Assembly: GCF_014191985.1 (NCBI RefSeq)
Contig: NZ_JACHXI010000001.1
Span: forward strand, 434,001 to 498,000
DNA length: 64,000 nt
Direction of reading: 5' to 3'
Source: Azomonas macrocytogenes
GTDB lineage: Bacteria; Pseudomonadota; Gammaproteobacteria; Pseudomonadales; Pseudomonadaceae
Below are positions 51,096 to 60,691 of this stretch, piece by piece. Every line of letters begins with the position of its first letter. Within the stretch, counting starts at the first letter, position 1. The notes under the pieces were generated by a model that saw only the letters and a program-made list of their open reading frames with translations, did not search any database and was not told the origin of the DNA. The translations under genes and the position numbers were made by a program.

Positions 51096-51101
51096 TATAA
51101 T
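51096..51101 (+). promoter_or_regulatory. -10 box candidate before rpoD
   Basis: TATAAT lies in the dnaG-rpoD gap, 47 bases before the rpoD ATG, where other gammaproteobacteria have internal rpoD promoters. No good -35 is seen. Confidence 0.35.
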
Positions 51102-51147
51102 TCTTCGCTTGTGTTCAGCCCGCCAGACCATCAGTGGATAGGGTTCT

Positions 51148-53007
51148 ATGTCCGGAAAAGCGCAACAGCAATCCCGCCTCAAAGAGTTGATCCAGCGTGG
51201 CCGCGAGCAAGGCTACCTGACTTACGCCGAGGTTAACGACCACCTTCCGGAGGATATTTCCGATCCGGAACAGGTGGAAGACATCATCCGCATGATCAAC
51301 GACATGGGCATCAATGTATTCGAGAGTGCCCCGGATGCCGATGCTCTGCTTCTAGCCGAAGCCGAAACCGACGAAGCCGCCGCAGAAGAAGCTGCGGCGG
51401 CACTGGCCGCAGTCGAAACGGATATCGGCCGCACCACTGACCCTGTGCGCATGTATATGCGTGAAATGGGTACAGTCGAGCTACTGACTCGCGAGGGCGA
51501 AATCGAAATCGCCAAGCGTATCGAAGAAGGCATTCGTGAAGTCATGGGCGCCATAGCCCATTTCCCTGGCAGCGTCGCCAGCATTCTTGCCGAATACGAT
51601 CGCGTCGTGAGCGAAAGCGGCCGCCTGTCCGATATTTTCAGTGGCTATATCGACCCGGATGACGACGGCGCCTCCGCCGAGGAAGTCGAACCTGTCGCGC
51701 CACAGGCACCCACCAAGGCTGCCGCCACCGAAGGCAAGGACGACGACGAAGAAGAAAGCGCCGATGGAGATACCGAAGAAGAAGAAGGCGACGGTGGCCC
51801 CGACCCGGAAGTGGCTCGTCTGCGTTTCGGTGCAGTAGCCGAGCAACTGCAAAAAACCGAGAAAGCCCTGCAAAAACATGGCCGTAACAGCGCACAGAGC
51901 CTTGCTGAACAAGCTGCCCTGGCGGAATTGTTCATGCCGATCAAGCTCATTCCCCGGCAATACGATGCACTGGTCGAACATGTGCGCGGCACGCTCAACC
52001 AGGTTCGCACCCAGGAACGCAGCATCATGCAGCTTTGCGTGCGTGACGCCCGCATGCCTCGTGCAGACTTCCTGCGTCTGTTCCCCGGTCAGGAAACCGA
52101 GCTCGGCTGGGCCGAAAAACTTGCTGCCGGCAAGAGCAAGTATGCCGAGGCCCTTGCCAAGCATCGGGAAGCCATTCAGGCCTGCCAGCACAAGCTGCTC
52201 GAACTGCAAAAGGAAACGAATCTCTCCATCGGCGAGATCAAGGATATCAACCGCCGCATGTCCATCGGCGAAGCCAAGGCCCGCCGAGCCAAAAAGGAAA
52301 TGGTCGAAGCCAACCTGCGTCTGGTGATATCCATTGCCAAGAAATACACCAACCGCGGGCTGCAATTCCTCGACCTGATTCAGGAAGGCAACATCGGCCT
52401 GATGAAAGCGGTAGACAAATTCGAATACCGCCGCGGCTACAAGTTCTCGACCTATGCAACCTGGTGGATTCGCCAGGCGATCACCCGTTCGATTGCCGAC
52501 CAGGCCCGCACCATCCGGATCCCGGTGCACATGATCGAGACTATCAACAAGCTCAATCGCATTTCCCGGCAGATGCTGCAGGAAATGGGCCGCGAACCAA
52601 CGCCGGAAGAGCTTGGCGAACGCATGGAAATGCCCGAGGACAAGATCCGCAAGGTACTCAAGATCGCCAAAGAACCCATTTCCATGGAAACACCGATCGG
52701 GGATGACGAGGATTCGCACCTGGGCGACTTCATTGAAGACGCCACCATGCAATCCCCGATCGACGTAGCTACAGTCGAAAGCCTCAAGGAAGCCACACGC
52801 GAAGTTCTCGCAGGCCTGACCGCACGTGAAGCCAAGGTACTGCGGATGCGTTTTGGTATCGACATGAATACCGACCATACCCTCGAAGAAGTCGGCAAGC
52901 AGTTCGATGTCACGCGCGAGCGTATCCGCCAGATCGAGGCCAAGGCACTGCGCAAGCTTCGTCACCCTACTCGTAGCGAACACCTGCGTTCGTTCCTCGA
53001 CGAGTGA
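51148..53007 (+). CDS. rpoD: RNA polymerase primary sigma factor RpoD
   Basis: Housekeeping sigma-70. The 619-residue product has region 1.1 at the N-terminus, a large acidic non-conserved insert (about residues 165-220, runs of Asp and Glu), region 2 ([31 protein letters not shown]), region 3 and region 4 helix-turn-helix ([19 protein letters not shown]). Start ATG at 51148. Last gene of the operon; terminated by a strong hairpin. Confidence 0.98.
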   Translation: MSGKAQQQSRLKELIQRGREQGYLTYAEVNDHLPEDISDPEQVEDIIRMINDMGINVFESAPDADALLLAEAETDEAAAEEAAAALAAVETDIGRTTDPVRMYMREMGTVELLTREGEIEIAKRIEEGIREVMGAIAHFPGSVASILAEYDRVVSESGRLSDIFSGYIDPDDDGASAEEVEPVAPQAPTKAAATEGKDDDEEESADGDTEEEEGDGGPDPEVARLRFGAVAEQLQKTEKALQKHGRNSAQSLAEQAALAELFMPIKLIPRQYDALVEHVRGTLNQVRTQERSIMQLCVRDARMPRADFLRLFPGQETELGWAEKLAAGKSKYAEALAKHREAIQACQHKLLELQKETNLSIGEIKDINRRMSIGEAKARRAKKEMVEANLRLVISIAKKYTNRGLQFLDLIQEGNIGLMKAVDKFEYRRGYKFSTYATWWIRQAITRSIADQARTIRIPVHMIETINKLNRISRQMLQEMGREPTPEELGERMEMPEDKIRKVLKIAKEPISMETPIGDDEDSHLGDFIEDATMQSPIDVATVESLKEATREVLAGLTAREAKVLRMRFGIDMNTDHTLEEVGKQFDVTRERIRQIEAKALRKLRHPTRSEHLRSFLDE

Positions 53008-53010
53008 TCG

Positions 53011-53048
53011 AAGGCCTCCAGCGACTGGCTGGAGGCCTTTCTCTTCTT
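53011..53048 (+). terminator. rpoD terminator
   Basis: AAGGCCTCCAGC (53011-53022) pairs with GCTGGAGGCCTT (53028-53039) over a five-base loop, followed by TCTCTTCTTT. Confidence 0.9.
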
Positions 53049-53126
53049 TATTCCCGATTTGGACCAAGCCGTTACTGACCAGCTATGCTTGCTGATGTTT
53101 AATAACGGCAATCCAAAACGACAAGC

Positions 53127-53801
53127 ATGAGCGAAACAGACAAACGAGCTCCCGGCCATCCTCTCCAGGCCTTCGATGATCCTGCATTGCTGCAGGGATT
53201 CCATCGACGCGAGCTGATCGAAGGAGAACTGCTTGGCAGTCCAGGTGGCTCTCGCAACAGCGTATTCATTGTCCAGAACGGACGAATACGCGTCTTTCTC
53301 GCTTTCGAAGACAAGGAATATACCCTGACCTTTCTCGAAGCCGGGGATATCTACAGCACTCACAGCGGTGCCTACCTGCAAGCGGTAAAACCCACCGAAG
53401 TCCTGCTGGGCGAAACGTCACTGATGCTCAGCAAGCTGAGCTCGATGCCTGGTGCCGTTCCCATCATCATCCGCGTGCTGGGTCAAACGCTCGGCAACTC
53501 CATGCGGATCATCGAGGATTTGGCGTTTCGGGATGTGGAAGGTCGGCTGGCCCGCTTTTTCGATGGCATGCTGGCTCGCAAGGGACGCCTGCACAATGAC
53601 AGCCATCGACTGGAACTCGACCTCAACACCGAAGATATCGCCCGCCTGCTCGGCACAACTCGGCAAACCGTTTCATCATTGATCAACCGAATGGCTCGCG
53701 AAGGAATCCTCAGCCGTAGCAAACCCGGCGTATTCGATATACACCGCCCGGATTTGCTAAAACTGCGCAGCCAGCAAGCTGGCAAGGCATCCAGCGAGTG
53801 A
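53127..53801 (+). CDS. CooA-like CRP/FNR-family regulator, probable heme-based CO sensor
   Basis: A 224-residue CRP/FNR-type protein. It has no N-terminal cysteine cluster, so it is not an FNR/ANR iron-sulfur sensor. Instead it resembles Rhodospirillum CooA from memory: SVFIVQNGRIRVFLAFEDKEYTLTFLEAGDIYSTHSG lines up with the CooA heme region, and His79 in THSG takes the place of the CooA heme ligand His77, while the CooA Cys75 is Ser77 here. The downstream IIEDLAFRDVEGRLARFF and the helix-turn-helix LNTEDIARLLGTTRQTVSSLI (about residues 166-186) also match. It stands between the rpoD terminator and a tRNA, close to a heme oxygenase. Another gas- or heme-responsive regulator (Dnr type) is the alternative. 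Confidence 0.7.
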   Translation: MSETDKRAPGHPLQAFDDPALLQGFHRRELIEGELLGSPGGSRNSVFIVQNGRIRVFLAFEDKEYTLTFLEAGDIYSTHSGAYLQAVKPTEVLLGETSLMLSKLSSMPGAVPIIIRVLGQTLGNSMRIIEDLAFRDVEGRLARFFDGMLARKGRLHNDSHRLELDLNTEDIARLLGTTRQTVSSLINRMAREGILSRSKPGVFDIHRPDLLKLRSQQAGKASSE

Positions 53802-53833
53802 AAAGTAAATTCAAGTGATTTTCGCTCAATAGC

Positions 53834-53863
53834 TTGTTGCGTCGGGAAAGTGATCGGTATAAT
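53834..53863 (+). promoter_or_regulatory. tRNA promoter
   Basis: A perfect TATAAT (53858-53863) lies 17 bases before the tRNA, with TTGTTG (53834-53839) as -35 at 18-base spacing. Confidence 0.55.
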
Positions 53864-53879
53864 CCGCCCCGCCTTCTGG

Positions 53880-53956
53880 GGGCCTTTAGCTCAGTTGGTT
53901 AGAGCGCGCGACTCATAATCGCTCGGTCCCCGGTTCGAGCCCGGGAAGGCCCACCA
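53880..53956 (+). tRNA. tRNA with CAU anticodon, probably tRNA-Ile2 (lysidine)
   Basis: 77 bases folding as a cloverleaf: acceptor GGGCCTT/AAGGCCC, D arm GCTC/GAGC, anticodon loop CTCATAA, T arm CCCGG-TTCGAGC-CCGGG, with encoded ACCA. The CAU anticodon can mean Met or, when C34 becomes lysidine, Ile. The anticodon arm (GACTCATAATCGC) and the C4-G69 and C5-G68 pairs match E. coli tRNA-Ile2 better than elongator tRNA-Met, so Ile2 is preferred. The base pair at 27-43 would be a C-U mismatch. Confidence 0.9.
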
Positions 53957-54017
53957 CCTTCATCATGCGTTCCAGGCGGCAGCTTGCCAGAATGCTCTGC
54001 CTTGGCCCTGCCAAATA

Positions 54018-54578
54018 TCAGGAAGCCTGAGCTGCTTTTGCCCTGCCTGCTTGCAGAAACAGCTCGAAAGCCTGCTTCGTGCCAGCGATCGCTGAGTGTT
54101 CATCCAGTCGATCCGCAGCCTCTTCGAGACAGGCAACGAACTTCGGCCAGATCGCTTCGTCCTGGCGGTGGGTCAGGTAGCCTGTAGCCTTCTTTGCCCA
54201 CGCGTTGTCGGACTCATGAATCTTTTTCCCCAGCATGCGGCTGCCCATACGCGAACCTTCCAGGACGTAGGCTACGCCCCATAGCCAGGCATCGTTCTCA
54301 GGCAACTCGACCCTGGCAGGCGTTGGGATCTGCCCACCCAGCACCTGGATATCCTCCGTCAATACGAAGCGTCGACGACGTTCCATCCAGTCAGGCAACA
54401 AACGCCCGATTCCCCTTCGCTCCAAAGCTTCTTCCAGCGGCACCAATGCCAAGGCATGAGCTTCGAGAAAGCGCCGATATCCATCCTGCGTATCCAGCGG
54501 GAAACTTGAAAATGCACCATCTGCCTGAACGTGCCAGGCAACGGAAATTTCCCTGAGCCGAGTTCTGAGAGATTCCAT
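54018..54578 (-). CDS. Biliverdin-producing heme oxygenase (BphO type)
   Basis: A 186-residue heme oxygenase that would cut heme to biliverdin, Fe(II) and CO. It fits the bacteriophytochrome-linked BphO type: the N-terminal part AWHVQADGAFSSF (His16 as likely proximal heme ligand) and DGYRRFLEAHALALVPLEEAL, and the distal-helix GVAYVLEGSRMGSRMLGKKI near residue 95. ATG at 54578 has GGAG upstream; a start six codons earlier is less likely. No phytochrome gene is in the window. It lies downstream of speA on the same strand with a 149-base gap containing a palindrome. Confidence 0.82.
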   Translation of the reverse strand: MESLRTRLREISVAWHVQADGAFSSFPLDTQDGYRRFLEAHALALVPLEEALERRGIGRLLPDWMERRRRFVLTEDIQVLGGQIPTPARVELPENDAWLWGVAYVLEGSRMGSRMLGKKIHESDNAWAKKATGYLTHRQDEAIWPKFVACLEEAADRLDEHSAIAGTKQAFELFLQAGRAKAAQAS

Positions 54579-54610
54579 CGGGGTTCTCCAACACAACAGA
54601 GGTTATTGTT

Positions 54611-54625
54611 CATCGCCAGGCGATG
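54611..54625. promoter_or_regulatory. Perfect palindrome before the heme oxygenase gene
   Basis: CATCGCCAGGCGATG has two 7-base arms around a central A, 33 bases upstream of the heme oxygenase ATG. It could be an operator or an mRNA hairpin; it does not have the CRP-type spacing. Confidence 0.4.
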
Positions 54626-54727
54626 GTCGTTTTCGTCCTGGGAGCTTCTTTTTCCTCATCCTAGCTTCAAATATCAGACCAAAATGCTCTGTCCGAATTC
54701 TTTTATCATTCACCATGTGTTCCCGTT

Positions 54728-56641
54728 TCAGGGCATGAGATATGAAGAGCGCGTCAACCCCAGGCGCAAGGCATCGGCGAATTGGGTGCGCTCCCTGGCC
54801 GTCAGATGCCCACCGGAAACCTTGTCGCGATAGCGTGTCATGAGCTCTTCCGGAGACAGGTGCACATAGCGCAGCATGTCTTCGATAGTGTCGTGAGTCT
54901 CGATCCCGCTGTGGTAATAACTGCCATCCTGGCGCTGATAGATATTGACCGAATCGGTATCGCCAAACAGATTGTGCATGTCGCCCAGGATTTCCTGATA
55001 CGCACCCACCAAAAATACGCCTAGAAAATACTCCTCTCCTGGCTGCACTTCGTGTACTGGCATACTGGTTTCAATGCTCTGCTCGTCGACATACTGGCGA
55101 ATCTTGCCATCGGAATCACATGTCAGGTCCTGCAGGACCGCCCGGCGCACAGGCTCCTCGACAAGGCGCTGCAGGGGTACGATGGGCAGGATCTGCCCGA
55201 TGGCCCAAGTATCCGGCAAACTCTGGAAAACCGAGAAGTTGCAGATGTACTTATCGGCCAGCTTGTCGTTCAGCTCATCCAGAATCGCCCGATGCGAGCG
55301 CTGACTGGCCTTGAGCTGTTCGAACAAACGGCGACAGATGGCAAAGTAGCTTTGCTCGGCCAGAGCCTTCTGCGTCAGCGTCAGCTTGCCGGAAGCATAC
55401 TGGGCAGCCGATTCGCTCATGTAGTGAGTCGCACGCCAGTAGGTTTCCGTAACCATCTCCGCATCCGTCGGGCCGGTCAGATCGACCAGCGCACGCACGG
55501 TATCCGGCAGTTCGTCACGCTTTTCGACCTGAGGCAGCTCATCGTTGTGCCGCTCGATGTCGGTAACCTGAATCACCAACACGGCATGGTGCGCACTCAT
55601 CGCACGGCCGCTTTCAGAGAAAATATTCGGATGCGGCAGATTCTGTCGATCGCAGAATTCCTTGAGCATGCCAACCACCGTACCGGCGTACTCATCCATG
55701 TCATAGTTGATCGAACTGCTGTTACGGGAATGGGTTCCGTCATAATCCACCCCCAGCCCGCCGCCAACATCGATATGATCGAGCGGCAAGCCCAGGGCAC
55801 GCAGTTCCGCGTAATAACGGATAGCTTCCCGAAAACCCTGGCGATAATCGGCCAGATTGGCGATCTGCGACCCCATGTGAAAATGCAGCAGGCGGACACC
55901 TTGCTCGATACCAGCCTCGCGTAGACGCTCGATCACCGACAATAGCTGGGCCGCAGACAGACCGAACTTGGCTCGCTCGCCGCCGGTATCCGCCCACTTG
56001 GAGGAGGCCAGCGACGACAGGCGAACCCGCAAACCGAGCTGCGGAACCAAGCCAAGCTGCCTGGCCTCCTCGATGACCAGCTCCACCTCGGATTCCTTCT
56101 CGATCACGATAAAAACATTGTGGCCGATCTTCTGCCCGATCAGCGCCAAATGGATGAATTCGCGATCCTTGTAGCCATTGCAGACGATGGTACCGCCTTT
56201 CGGTGCCAGCGCCAGAACCGCCATCAGTTCCGGCTTGGAACCGGCTTCCAGCCCGATGGCGACGTCTCGCGTGGCGATGATGCTCTTGATTACCGCTTCC
56301 TGCTGGTTGACCTTGATCGGGAATAAAGCCGTATAGCGACCGCTGTAATCGAGCTTGTCGATATGCGTGTCGAAAGCCCCGGTCAGGCGGCGGACCCGAT
56401 CTTGCAGAATGTCAGGAAAGCGCACCAGCAGAGGCAGGCTCAATCCGGCTTCGCGCAGTTGACCGATCAAATAGCCGAAATCGATAGGCTTACCGGAGTC
56501 GCTCTGGGGCCGTACTTCCACGCTACCGGCATCATTGATGGCGAAATATCCAGCCCCCCAGTGACGGATTCCGTAGAGACTACGGCTATCTGCCGCAGTC
56601 CATTGGCTACCGTCCGATTTGCGCGTGCGTCGTACAGACAT
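54728..56641 (-). CDS. speA: Biosynthetic arginine decarboxylase
   Basis: PLP enzyme making agmatine from arginine for putrescine. The 637-residue product is the fold III type: Lys110 in [11 protein letters not shown] is the PLP lysine, [10 protein letters not shown] and [13 protein letters not shown] follow, and [12 protein letters not shown] is the phosphate-binding part. Start ATG at 56641 with GGGAGAG upstream. Next to the SUI1 gene, as in P. aeruginosa. Confidence 0.95.
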   Translation of the reverse strand: MSVRRTRKSDGSQWTAADSRSLYGIRHWGAGYFAINDAGSVEVRPQSDSGKPIDFGYLIGQLREAGLSLPLLVRFPDILQDRVRRLTGAFDTHIDKLDYSGRYTALFPIKVNQQEAVIKSIIATRDVAIGLEAGSKPELMAVLALAPKGGTIVCNGYKDREFIHLALIGQKIGHNVFIVIEKESEVELVIEEARQLGLVPQLGLRVRLSSLASSKWADTGGERAKFGLSAAQLLSVIERLREAGIEQGVRLLHFHMGSQIANLADYRQGFREAIRYYAELRALGLPLDHIDVGGGLGVDYDGTHSRNSSSINYDMDEYAGTVVGMLKEFCDRQNLPHPNIFSESGRAMSAHHAVLVIQVTDIERHNDELPQVEKRDELPDTVRALVDLTGPTDAEMVTETYWRATHYMSESAAQYASGKLTLTQKALAEQSYFAICRRLFEQLKASQRSHRAILDELNDKLADKYICNFSVFQSLPDTWAIGQILPIVPLQRLVEEPVRRAVLQDLTCDSDGKIRQYVDEQSIETSMPVHEVQPGEEYFLGVFLVGAYQEILGDMHNLFGDTDSVNIYQRQDGSYYHSGIETHDTIEDMLRYVHLSPEELMTRYRDKVSGGHLTARERTQFADALRLGLTRSSYLMP

Positions 56642-56706
56642 CGAGCTCTCCCTATCACTGTTTGGTTCCGGGACGTGAAGAGAAGATCATATTTTCTGCA
56701 GATGCA

Positions 56707-57078
56707 TCAGCCACCGCTTTTCTTCGCCTTGAAACCACGGCCGACCAATTCATCGATCAACAACTGAACATGATCCCCCTGGATTTCAATGACACCATCC
56801 TTGAGCGAACCTCCCGTACCGCAACGCCGTTTCAAGGCACTGGCCAGCTCCTTGAGCTCGGCTTCAGCCAGAGGCACGCCACTGATGGAGGTCACCGTCT
56901 TGCCGCCACGCCCCTTGGTTTCACGGCGAACCCGGGCGATTCCATCGCCCGCCGGAACCATGGACTGCTGGCAGACACAAGCATTCGTCGGATGCCCGCA
57001 TTCCGGACAGCAACGGCCCTTGTCGGTGGAATACACCAGCCCGCCGAGCCCGGCCAGAGACGTGGTTTTCCTGTTCAC
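56707..57078 (-). CDS. SUI1-family translation factor (YciH)
   Basis: A 123-residue eIF1-like protein. A zinc-finger-like region (CCPECGHPTNACVC, about 23-36) precedes the SUI1 domain with VRRETKGRGGKTVTSISG and GTGGSLKDGVIEIQGDH. The start is a GTG. Bacterial YciH influences initiation fidelity and stress expression. Lies upstream of speA, as usual in pseudomonads. Confidence 0.92.
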   Translation of the reverse strand: MNRKTTSLAGLGGLVYSTDKGRCCPECGHPTNACVCQQSMVPAGDGIARVRRETKGRGGKTVTSISGVPLAEAELKELASALKRRCGTGGSLKDGVIEIQGDHVQLLIDELVGRGFKAKKSGG

Positions 57079-57134
57079 GGGAAGCTCTCCAGCATTTTCA
57101 TAAAGAAGCGTTGCAATGATCAGAAGCAGCGCGC

Positions 57135-58271
57135 TCAGGCGCTGCGGGCCGACAACCGCGGCCGGTAGGGCTCAGGATCGATGAGCGGCTCGCGCTTTTG
57201 CATCAGATCGGTCAACAACCGGCAGGAAGCCGGAGCCAGCACCAGACCATTGCGGAAGTGGCCACAATTCAGCCACAACCCTTCGGCCCCCGCTACCGCA
57301 CCGATATAGGGAATGCCATCGGGCGAACCGGGACGCAAGCCAGCCCAGTGCTTGAGCACCGTCGCCTCCTGCAGCGCCGGCAGGAGCTCATACGCCGAAG
57401 CCTGCAGGCTCTCCAGTGCATCCTCCGTAGGCACCTTGTCGAACCCTACATCCTCCAGGGTACTACCGACCAGGATGTGCCCATCCCGCCGGGGAATCGC
57501 ATAACGCCCCTTGGCCATGACCATGCTGGGTAGAAAGTCTTCCGCGCACTTGAAGAGAATCATCTGGCCCTTCATGGGCTTGACCGGCAACTCCAGCCCC
57601 AGGCCAGCCAGCAAGTTGCCGCTCCAGGCCCCAGCCGTCACCACGACATTTTCGCCGCGCAATGCTCCCTGAGAAGACTCCACGCCAACGATCCGCTCGC
57701 CTTCGCGCAGGAAGCCTGTCACCTCGCACTGCTCAATCAAGCGCACGTTCGGCATACGCTCGAGACTGGCGCGCAGGGCTTGCAACAAGCGCGGATTGCG
57801 GACATTAGCCACGTTCGCCATAAAGATCGCACTGGAAAAGCCGGCGCCCAACGGCGGTACTGCGGCATGGACAGCCTCCATCGACACCGGACGCAGAGGA
57901 CGATCAAACTTCCGCGCCCAGGCCAGGGCTTCGGCCTCATCCTCAAGATCGAGCCAGTAAAGGCCGGTAACATGCACTTGTGGGTCGATTCCCGTCTCGG
58001 CCAACAGGCGCTCGCCCAGTTGCGGATAGAAATCCTGCGACCAATGCGCCAGGGCCGTTACGGCCGTACTGTAGCGCCAGGGATAGAGTGGCGAGACGAT
58101 CCCTCCTCCCGCCCAGGACGCCTCGCTGCCAGCCTTGCCCTGCTCGACCAGAACGACCTGCAGTCCCTCGCGGGCAAGCATCAGCCCGGATAGCAACCCC
58201 AGGATTCCAGCCCCGATCACAACTACCTCGGCACTATCACATTCTCTAATCATCGCTTCTGATATCGTCAT
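57135..58271 (-). CDS. thiO: Glycine oxidase ThiO-like FAD enzyme
   Basis: A 378-residue FAD-dependent amine oxidase of the DadA/ThiO family, which oxidises glycine to the imine used for the thiazole ring of thiamine. Seen: Rossmann VVVIGAGILGLLSGLMLAR at residues 15-33, SWAGGGIVSPLYPW, and the C-terminal HWAGLRPGSPDGIPYIG and LNCGHFRNGLVLAPAS. A start six codons in (MIREC) is possible. Substrate could be another amino acid. Divergent from fimT. Confidence 0.85.
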   Translation of the reverse strand: MTISEAMIRECDSAEVVVIGAGILGLLSGLMLAREGLQVVLVEQGKAGSEASWAGGGIVSPLYPWRYSTAVTALAHWSQDFYPQLGERLLAETGIDPQVHVTGLYWLDLEDEAEALAWARKFDRPLRPVSMEAVHAAVPPLGAGFSSAIFMANVANVRNPRLLQALRASLERMPNVRLIEQCEVTGFLREGERIVGVESSQGALRGENVVVTAGAWSGNLLAGLGLELPVKPMKGQMILFKCAEDFLPSMVMAKGRYAIPRRDGHILVGSTLEDVGFDKVPTEDALESLQASAYELLPALQEATVLKHWAGLRPGSPDGIPYIGAVAGAEGLWLNCGHFRNGLVLAPASCRLLTDLMQKREPLIDPEPYRPRLSARSA

Positions 58272-58326
58272 CGATCATGAAGGTGGCTGTAAGGATACAC
58301 ACCTTGCCAGGGAAAGGAATCGGGTT

Positions 58327-58842
58327 ATGAACCACATGACTTGCCGGGCTTTCAGCCTGCTCGAACTGCTTTGCTGCATCGCTCTACTCGCCCTATTGAC
58401 TGCACTTGCCATACCGGAACTGGCCGCGTGGGTCGAACGCAGCCGCCACGAAGCCCTGCGCAACGAATTGGTCGCCTTCCTCAAAAGCGCCCGGGCCTAC
58501 AGCATCGAACATAACCACGAAGTCAGGCTATGTGGCTCCAGCCAGGGCCAGTCCTGCGACGATGCCTGGGAACGTGGCTGGCTGCTCCGCCACAAGGATG
58601 CAGATGGCTCGCCCCTGCTGTTCAACCTGCTGACCAGCGGACACCGGCTGTATTGGTCCGGCTCCAAGCAGATTCGCTTTCAGGCTGGCGGGCTGACCCC
58701 TGTCAGCAACGGCACATTCACCTTATGCAACGAGAAGGAAGAAGTCGCCTGGCGGGTCATCCTCAATCGTCAGGGGCGCGTTCGCAGCGAAACCGGGCAG
58801 GCCGTACCCCCGGCAAACCAAACGGTATGCGTTGGAAAATGA
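58327..58842 (+). CDS. fimT: Minor pilin-like protein FimT (GspH type)
   Basis: A 171-residue type IV pilin-like protein with leader MNHMTCRA before FSLLELL, a hydrophobic N-terminal helix and a GspH/FimT domain; the residue before the cleavage site is Ala rather than the usual Gly. Two Cys lie in LCGSSQGQSC. ATG at 58327 has AAGGAA upstream. First of the minor pilin cluster; a role in pilus priming is likely but FimT itself is often dispensable for twitching. Confidence 0.88.
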   Translation: MNHMTCRAFSLLELLCCIALLALLTALAIPELAAWVERSRHEALRNELVAFLKSARAYSIEHNHEVRLCGSSQGQSCDDAWERGWLLRHKDADGSPLLFNLLTSGHRLYWSGSKQIRFQAGGLTPVSNGTFTLCNEKEEVAWRVILNRQGRVRSETGQAVPPANQTVCVGK

Positions 58843-58901
58843 CAACCGTATCCCACGGATTTTCCGAATACGACGAAACCACCCAATATCTGGAACAGTT
58901 C

Positions 58902-59345
58902 ATGCCAGCAAGAAAACCTTCGGCAGGCTTTACCTTGATCGAACTGATGACCGTCATCCTGTTGCTGACCATCCTCATCTCGATAGCGGTACCCGCCTTC
59001 GAAAATATCATCCGCAACCACCGCCTCCAGGCCGCGGCAGCCGAGTTCCAGGCCCTGTTGCAGGCAGCTCGCGCCGATGCCGTCACCAAACGTGTCCCCA
59101 TCAAGGTCAGCCAGGAAGACGACTCGATAACCTGGAAAGCCACCCAAAGTAATGCGACCGTCCGCACAATAACGCTACCCGACAGTGTGATGGCCACTCC
59201 GGGCATTAGTAATATCACGTTCCAGACCGACGGCTCCGCCACGGCGGCAAACGTCATCTTCAGCAGCACCGGAACGCCTGTCACCTATACCGTCAGCGTC
59301 AGTCCACCGGGCTTTATCAAAGCCGAGAAAACGACGAACGAATGA
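58902..59345 (+). CDS. fimU: Minor pilin FimU
   Basis: A 147-residue prepilin with leader MPARKPSAG cut before FTLIELMTVILLLTILI; GspH-like domain after the helix. It primes pilus assembly with PilVWX and links to the major pilin. The ATG at 58902 gives a normal leader; earlier in-frame starts at 58829 or 58838 would make an overlong leader. Coupled to pilV by ATGA. Confidence 0.88.
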   Translation: MPARKPSAGFTLIELMTVILLLTILISIAVPAFENIIRNHRLQAAAAEFQALLQAARADAVTKRVPIKVSQEDDSITWKATQSNATVRTITLPDSVMATPGISNITFQTDGSATAANVIFSSTGTPVTYTVSVSPPGFIKAEKTTNE

Positions 59346-59890
59346 AGACCATCAGCCCGACCCCACACGTACAAGGCTTCAGCCTGATCGAAATGCTGGT
59401 CACCATCGTACTGGTCGCCATCGGTGTACTGGGCATGGTGGCCATGCAAGCCAGGACCATCACCTTCACCCAGGATTCGGTACAACGCAATGCCGCCGCC
59501 ATGCTGGCCGACGACCTGATCGAAATCATCCGCAGCGCGGACATCGTCGATAGCAATGGCCTGCCACCCAGCACATCGGGCTACTACAAGGCCAAAAGCA
59601 GTACCTTTCCGAATGCGCCCGAGACCTGTTCGCCACTGCCTGCCAGCGCCTCGCAGCGCCTGAGCTGCTGGGCAAAAAAAACCGGCGAGATCCTGCCTGG
59701 CGCGGCGGATCTGCTCAGCAGCGACTTCTATATCTGCCGCTCCGCCACCCCAACGAACTGCTCCACCAATGGCTCGGCCATCGAAATCCAGCTCGCCTGG
59801 CAAGTGAAAAAAGGTGAATGCCTGGACGCCACGGCAAGCGAAGAAGACGAAAAAGTCACCTGTCGCTATCGGCTTCGCACAGAACTCTGA
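59342..59890 (+). CDS. pilV: Minor pilin PilV
   Basis: A 182-residue prepilin with leader ending in Gly before FSLIEMLVTIVLVAIGVLG, then a body with several cysteines. It starts within the fimU stop (ATGA). Forms the priming complex with FimU, PilW and PilX. Assignment relies on position as much as sequence. Confidence 0.88.
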   Translation: MKTISPTPHVQGFSLIEMLVTIVLVAIGVLGMVAMQARTITFTQDSVQRNAAAMLADDLIEIIRSADIVDSNGLPPSTSGYYKAKSSTFPNAPETCSPLPASASQRLSCWAKKTGEILPGAADLLSSDFYICRSATPTNCSTNGSAIEIQLAWQVKKGECLDATASEEDEKVTCRYRLRTEL

Positions 59891-59902
59891 GGAAGAACCG
59901 CC

Positions 59903-60691
59903 ATGCGTCATTCGACGAGACAACACGGACTGTCCCTGGTCGAACTGATGGTCGCCATGACCCTCAGCTGCTTTCTCTTGCTGGGCGTCAGCCAGATCTA
60001 CATCGACAACAAACGCCACTACCTCTACCAGCAGGGCCAATCCGACAACCAGGAAAATGGCCGCTTCACGCTACTACTGCTGGAACAGCAACTGGCCAAG
60101 GCCGGCTACCGGCGGCGTCCCGATGTCGATATGGAACAGGCTTTTCCCGCCACTTCCAAGACCGCTGGTGGCAAAACCTGCGCCCTGGGCAGTGGAATAT
60201 CGATCAGTAAAATCGACGCTACCAGCATCTGCCTGCGCTACCAGCCCCGTGATGCCGATGAGCGAGACTGTGCGGGCAACGGCCCAGGCGGTACTACCGA
60301 CCTTTCCCAGCCCTACACCACCCCGATAACCAACCCACCGGCCTTCATCGAAATAATCACTCTCGACAAAAACAACAGCAGCCTGCGCTGCAACGGGCAG
60401 GAACTGGTCGCAGGGATCGAGGACATCCACTTCGAATTAGGTACTGGCCCGCTCGGAACGAAGACAGTGACCGGCTACACCAGCACTCTCGATGCCAGCA
60501 ACCCGGTCATCCGCAGCCTGCGCTATTCCATTCTGCTGGCCAGTACCCAGGGCCAACTCAACCAGGGCATGGAGAACGTGGCCTGCGGGCAATGGAAAGC
60601 ACTCACCGGCCAGGAGGACAGCCCCTGCCAGGACGAACGCCTCTACCGGATCGTCAGCAGCGGCATGGCCGTAAGGAACCTGATGCCATGA
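59903..60691 (+). CDS. pilW: Minor pilin PilW
   Basis: A 262-residue prepilin, larger than its neighbours as PilW usually is, with leader ending in G before LSLVELMVAMTLSCFLLLGV and RFTLLLLEQQLAKAGY after. GAGGAAG precedes its ATG. The stop overlaps pilX as ATGA. Part of the pilus-priming subcomplex. Confidence 0.88.
   Translation: MRHSTRQHGLSLVELMVAMTLSCFLLLGVSQIYIDNKRHYLYQQGQSDNQENGRFTLLLLEQQLAKAGYRRRPDVDMEQAFPATSKTAGGKTCALGSGISISKIDATSICLRYQPRDADERDCAGNGPGGTTDLSQPYTTPITNPPAFIEIITLDKNNSSLRCNGQELVAGIEDIHFELGTGPLGTKTVTGYTSTLDASNPVIRSLRYSILLASTQGQLNQGMENVACGQWKALTGQEDSPCQDERLYRIVSSGMAVRNLMP

Noticed and set aside
53127-53801. ANR/FNR oxygen regulator
   Set aside because: No N-terminal cysteine cluster for an iron-sulfur centre.
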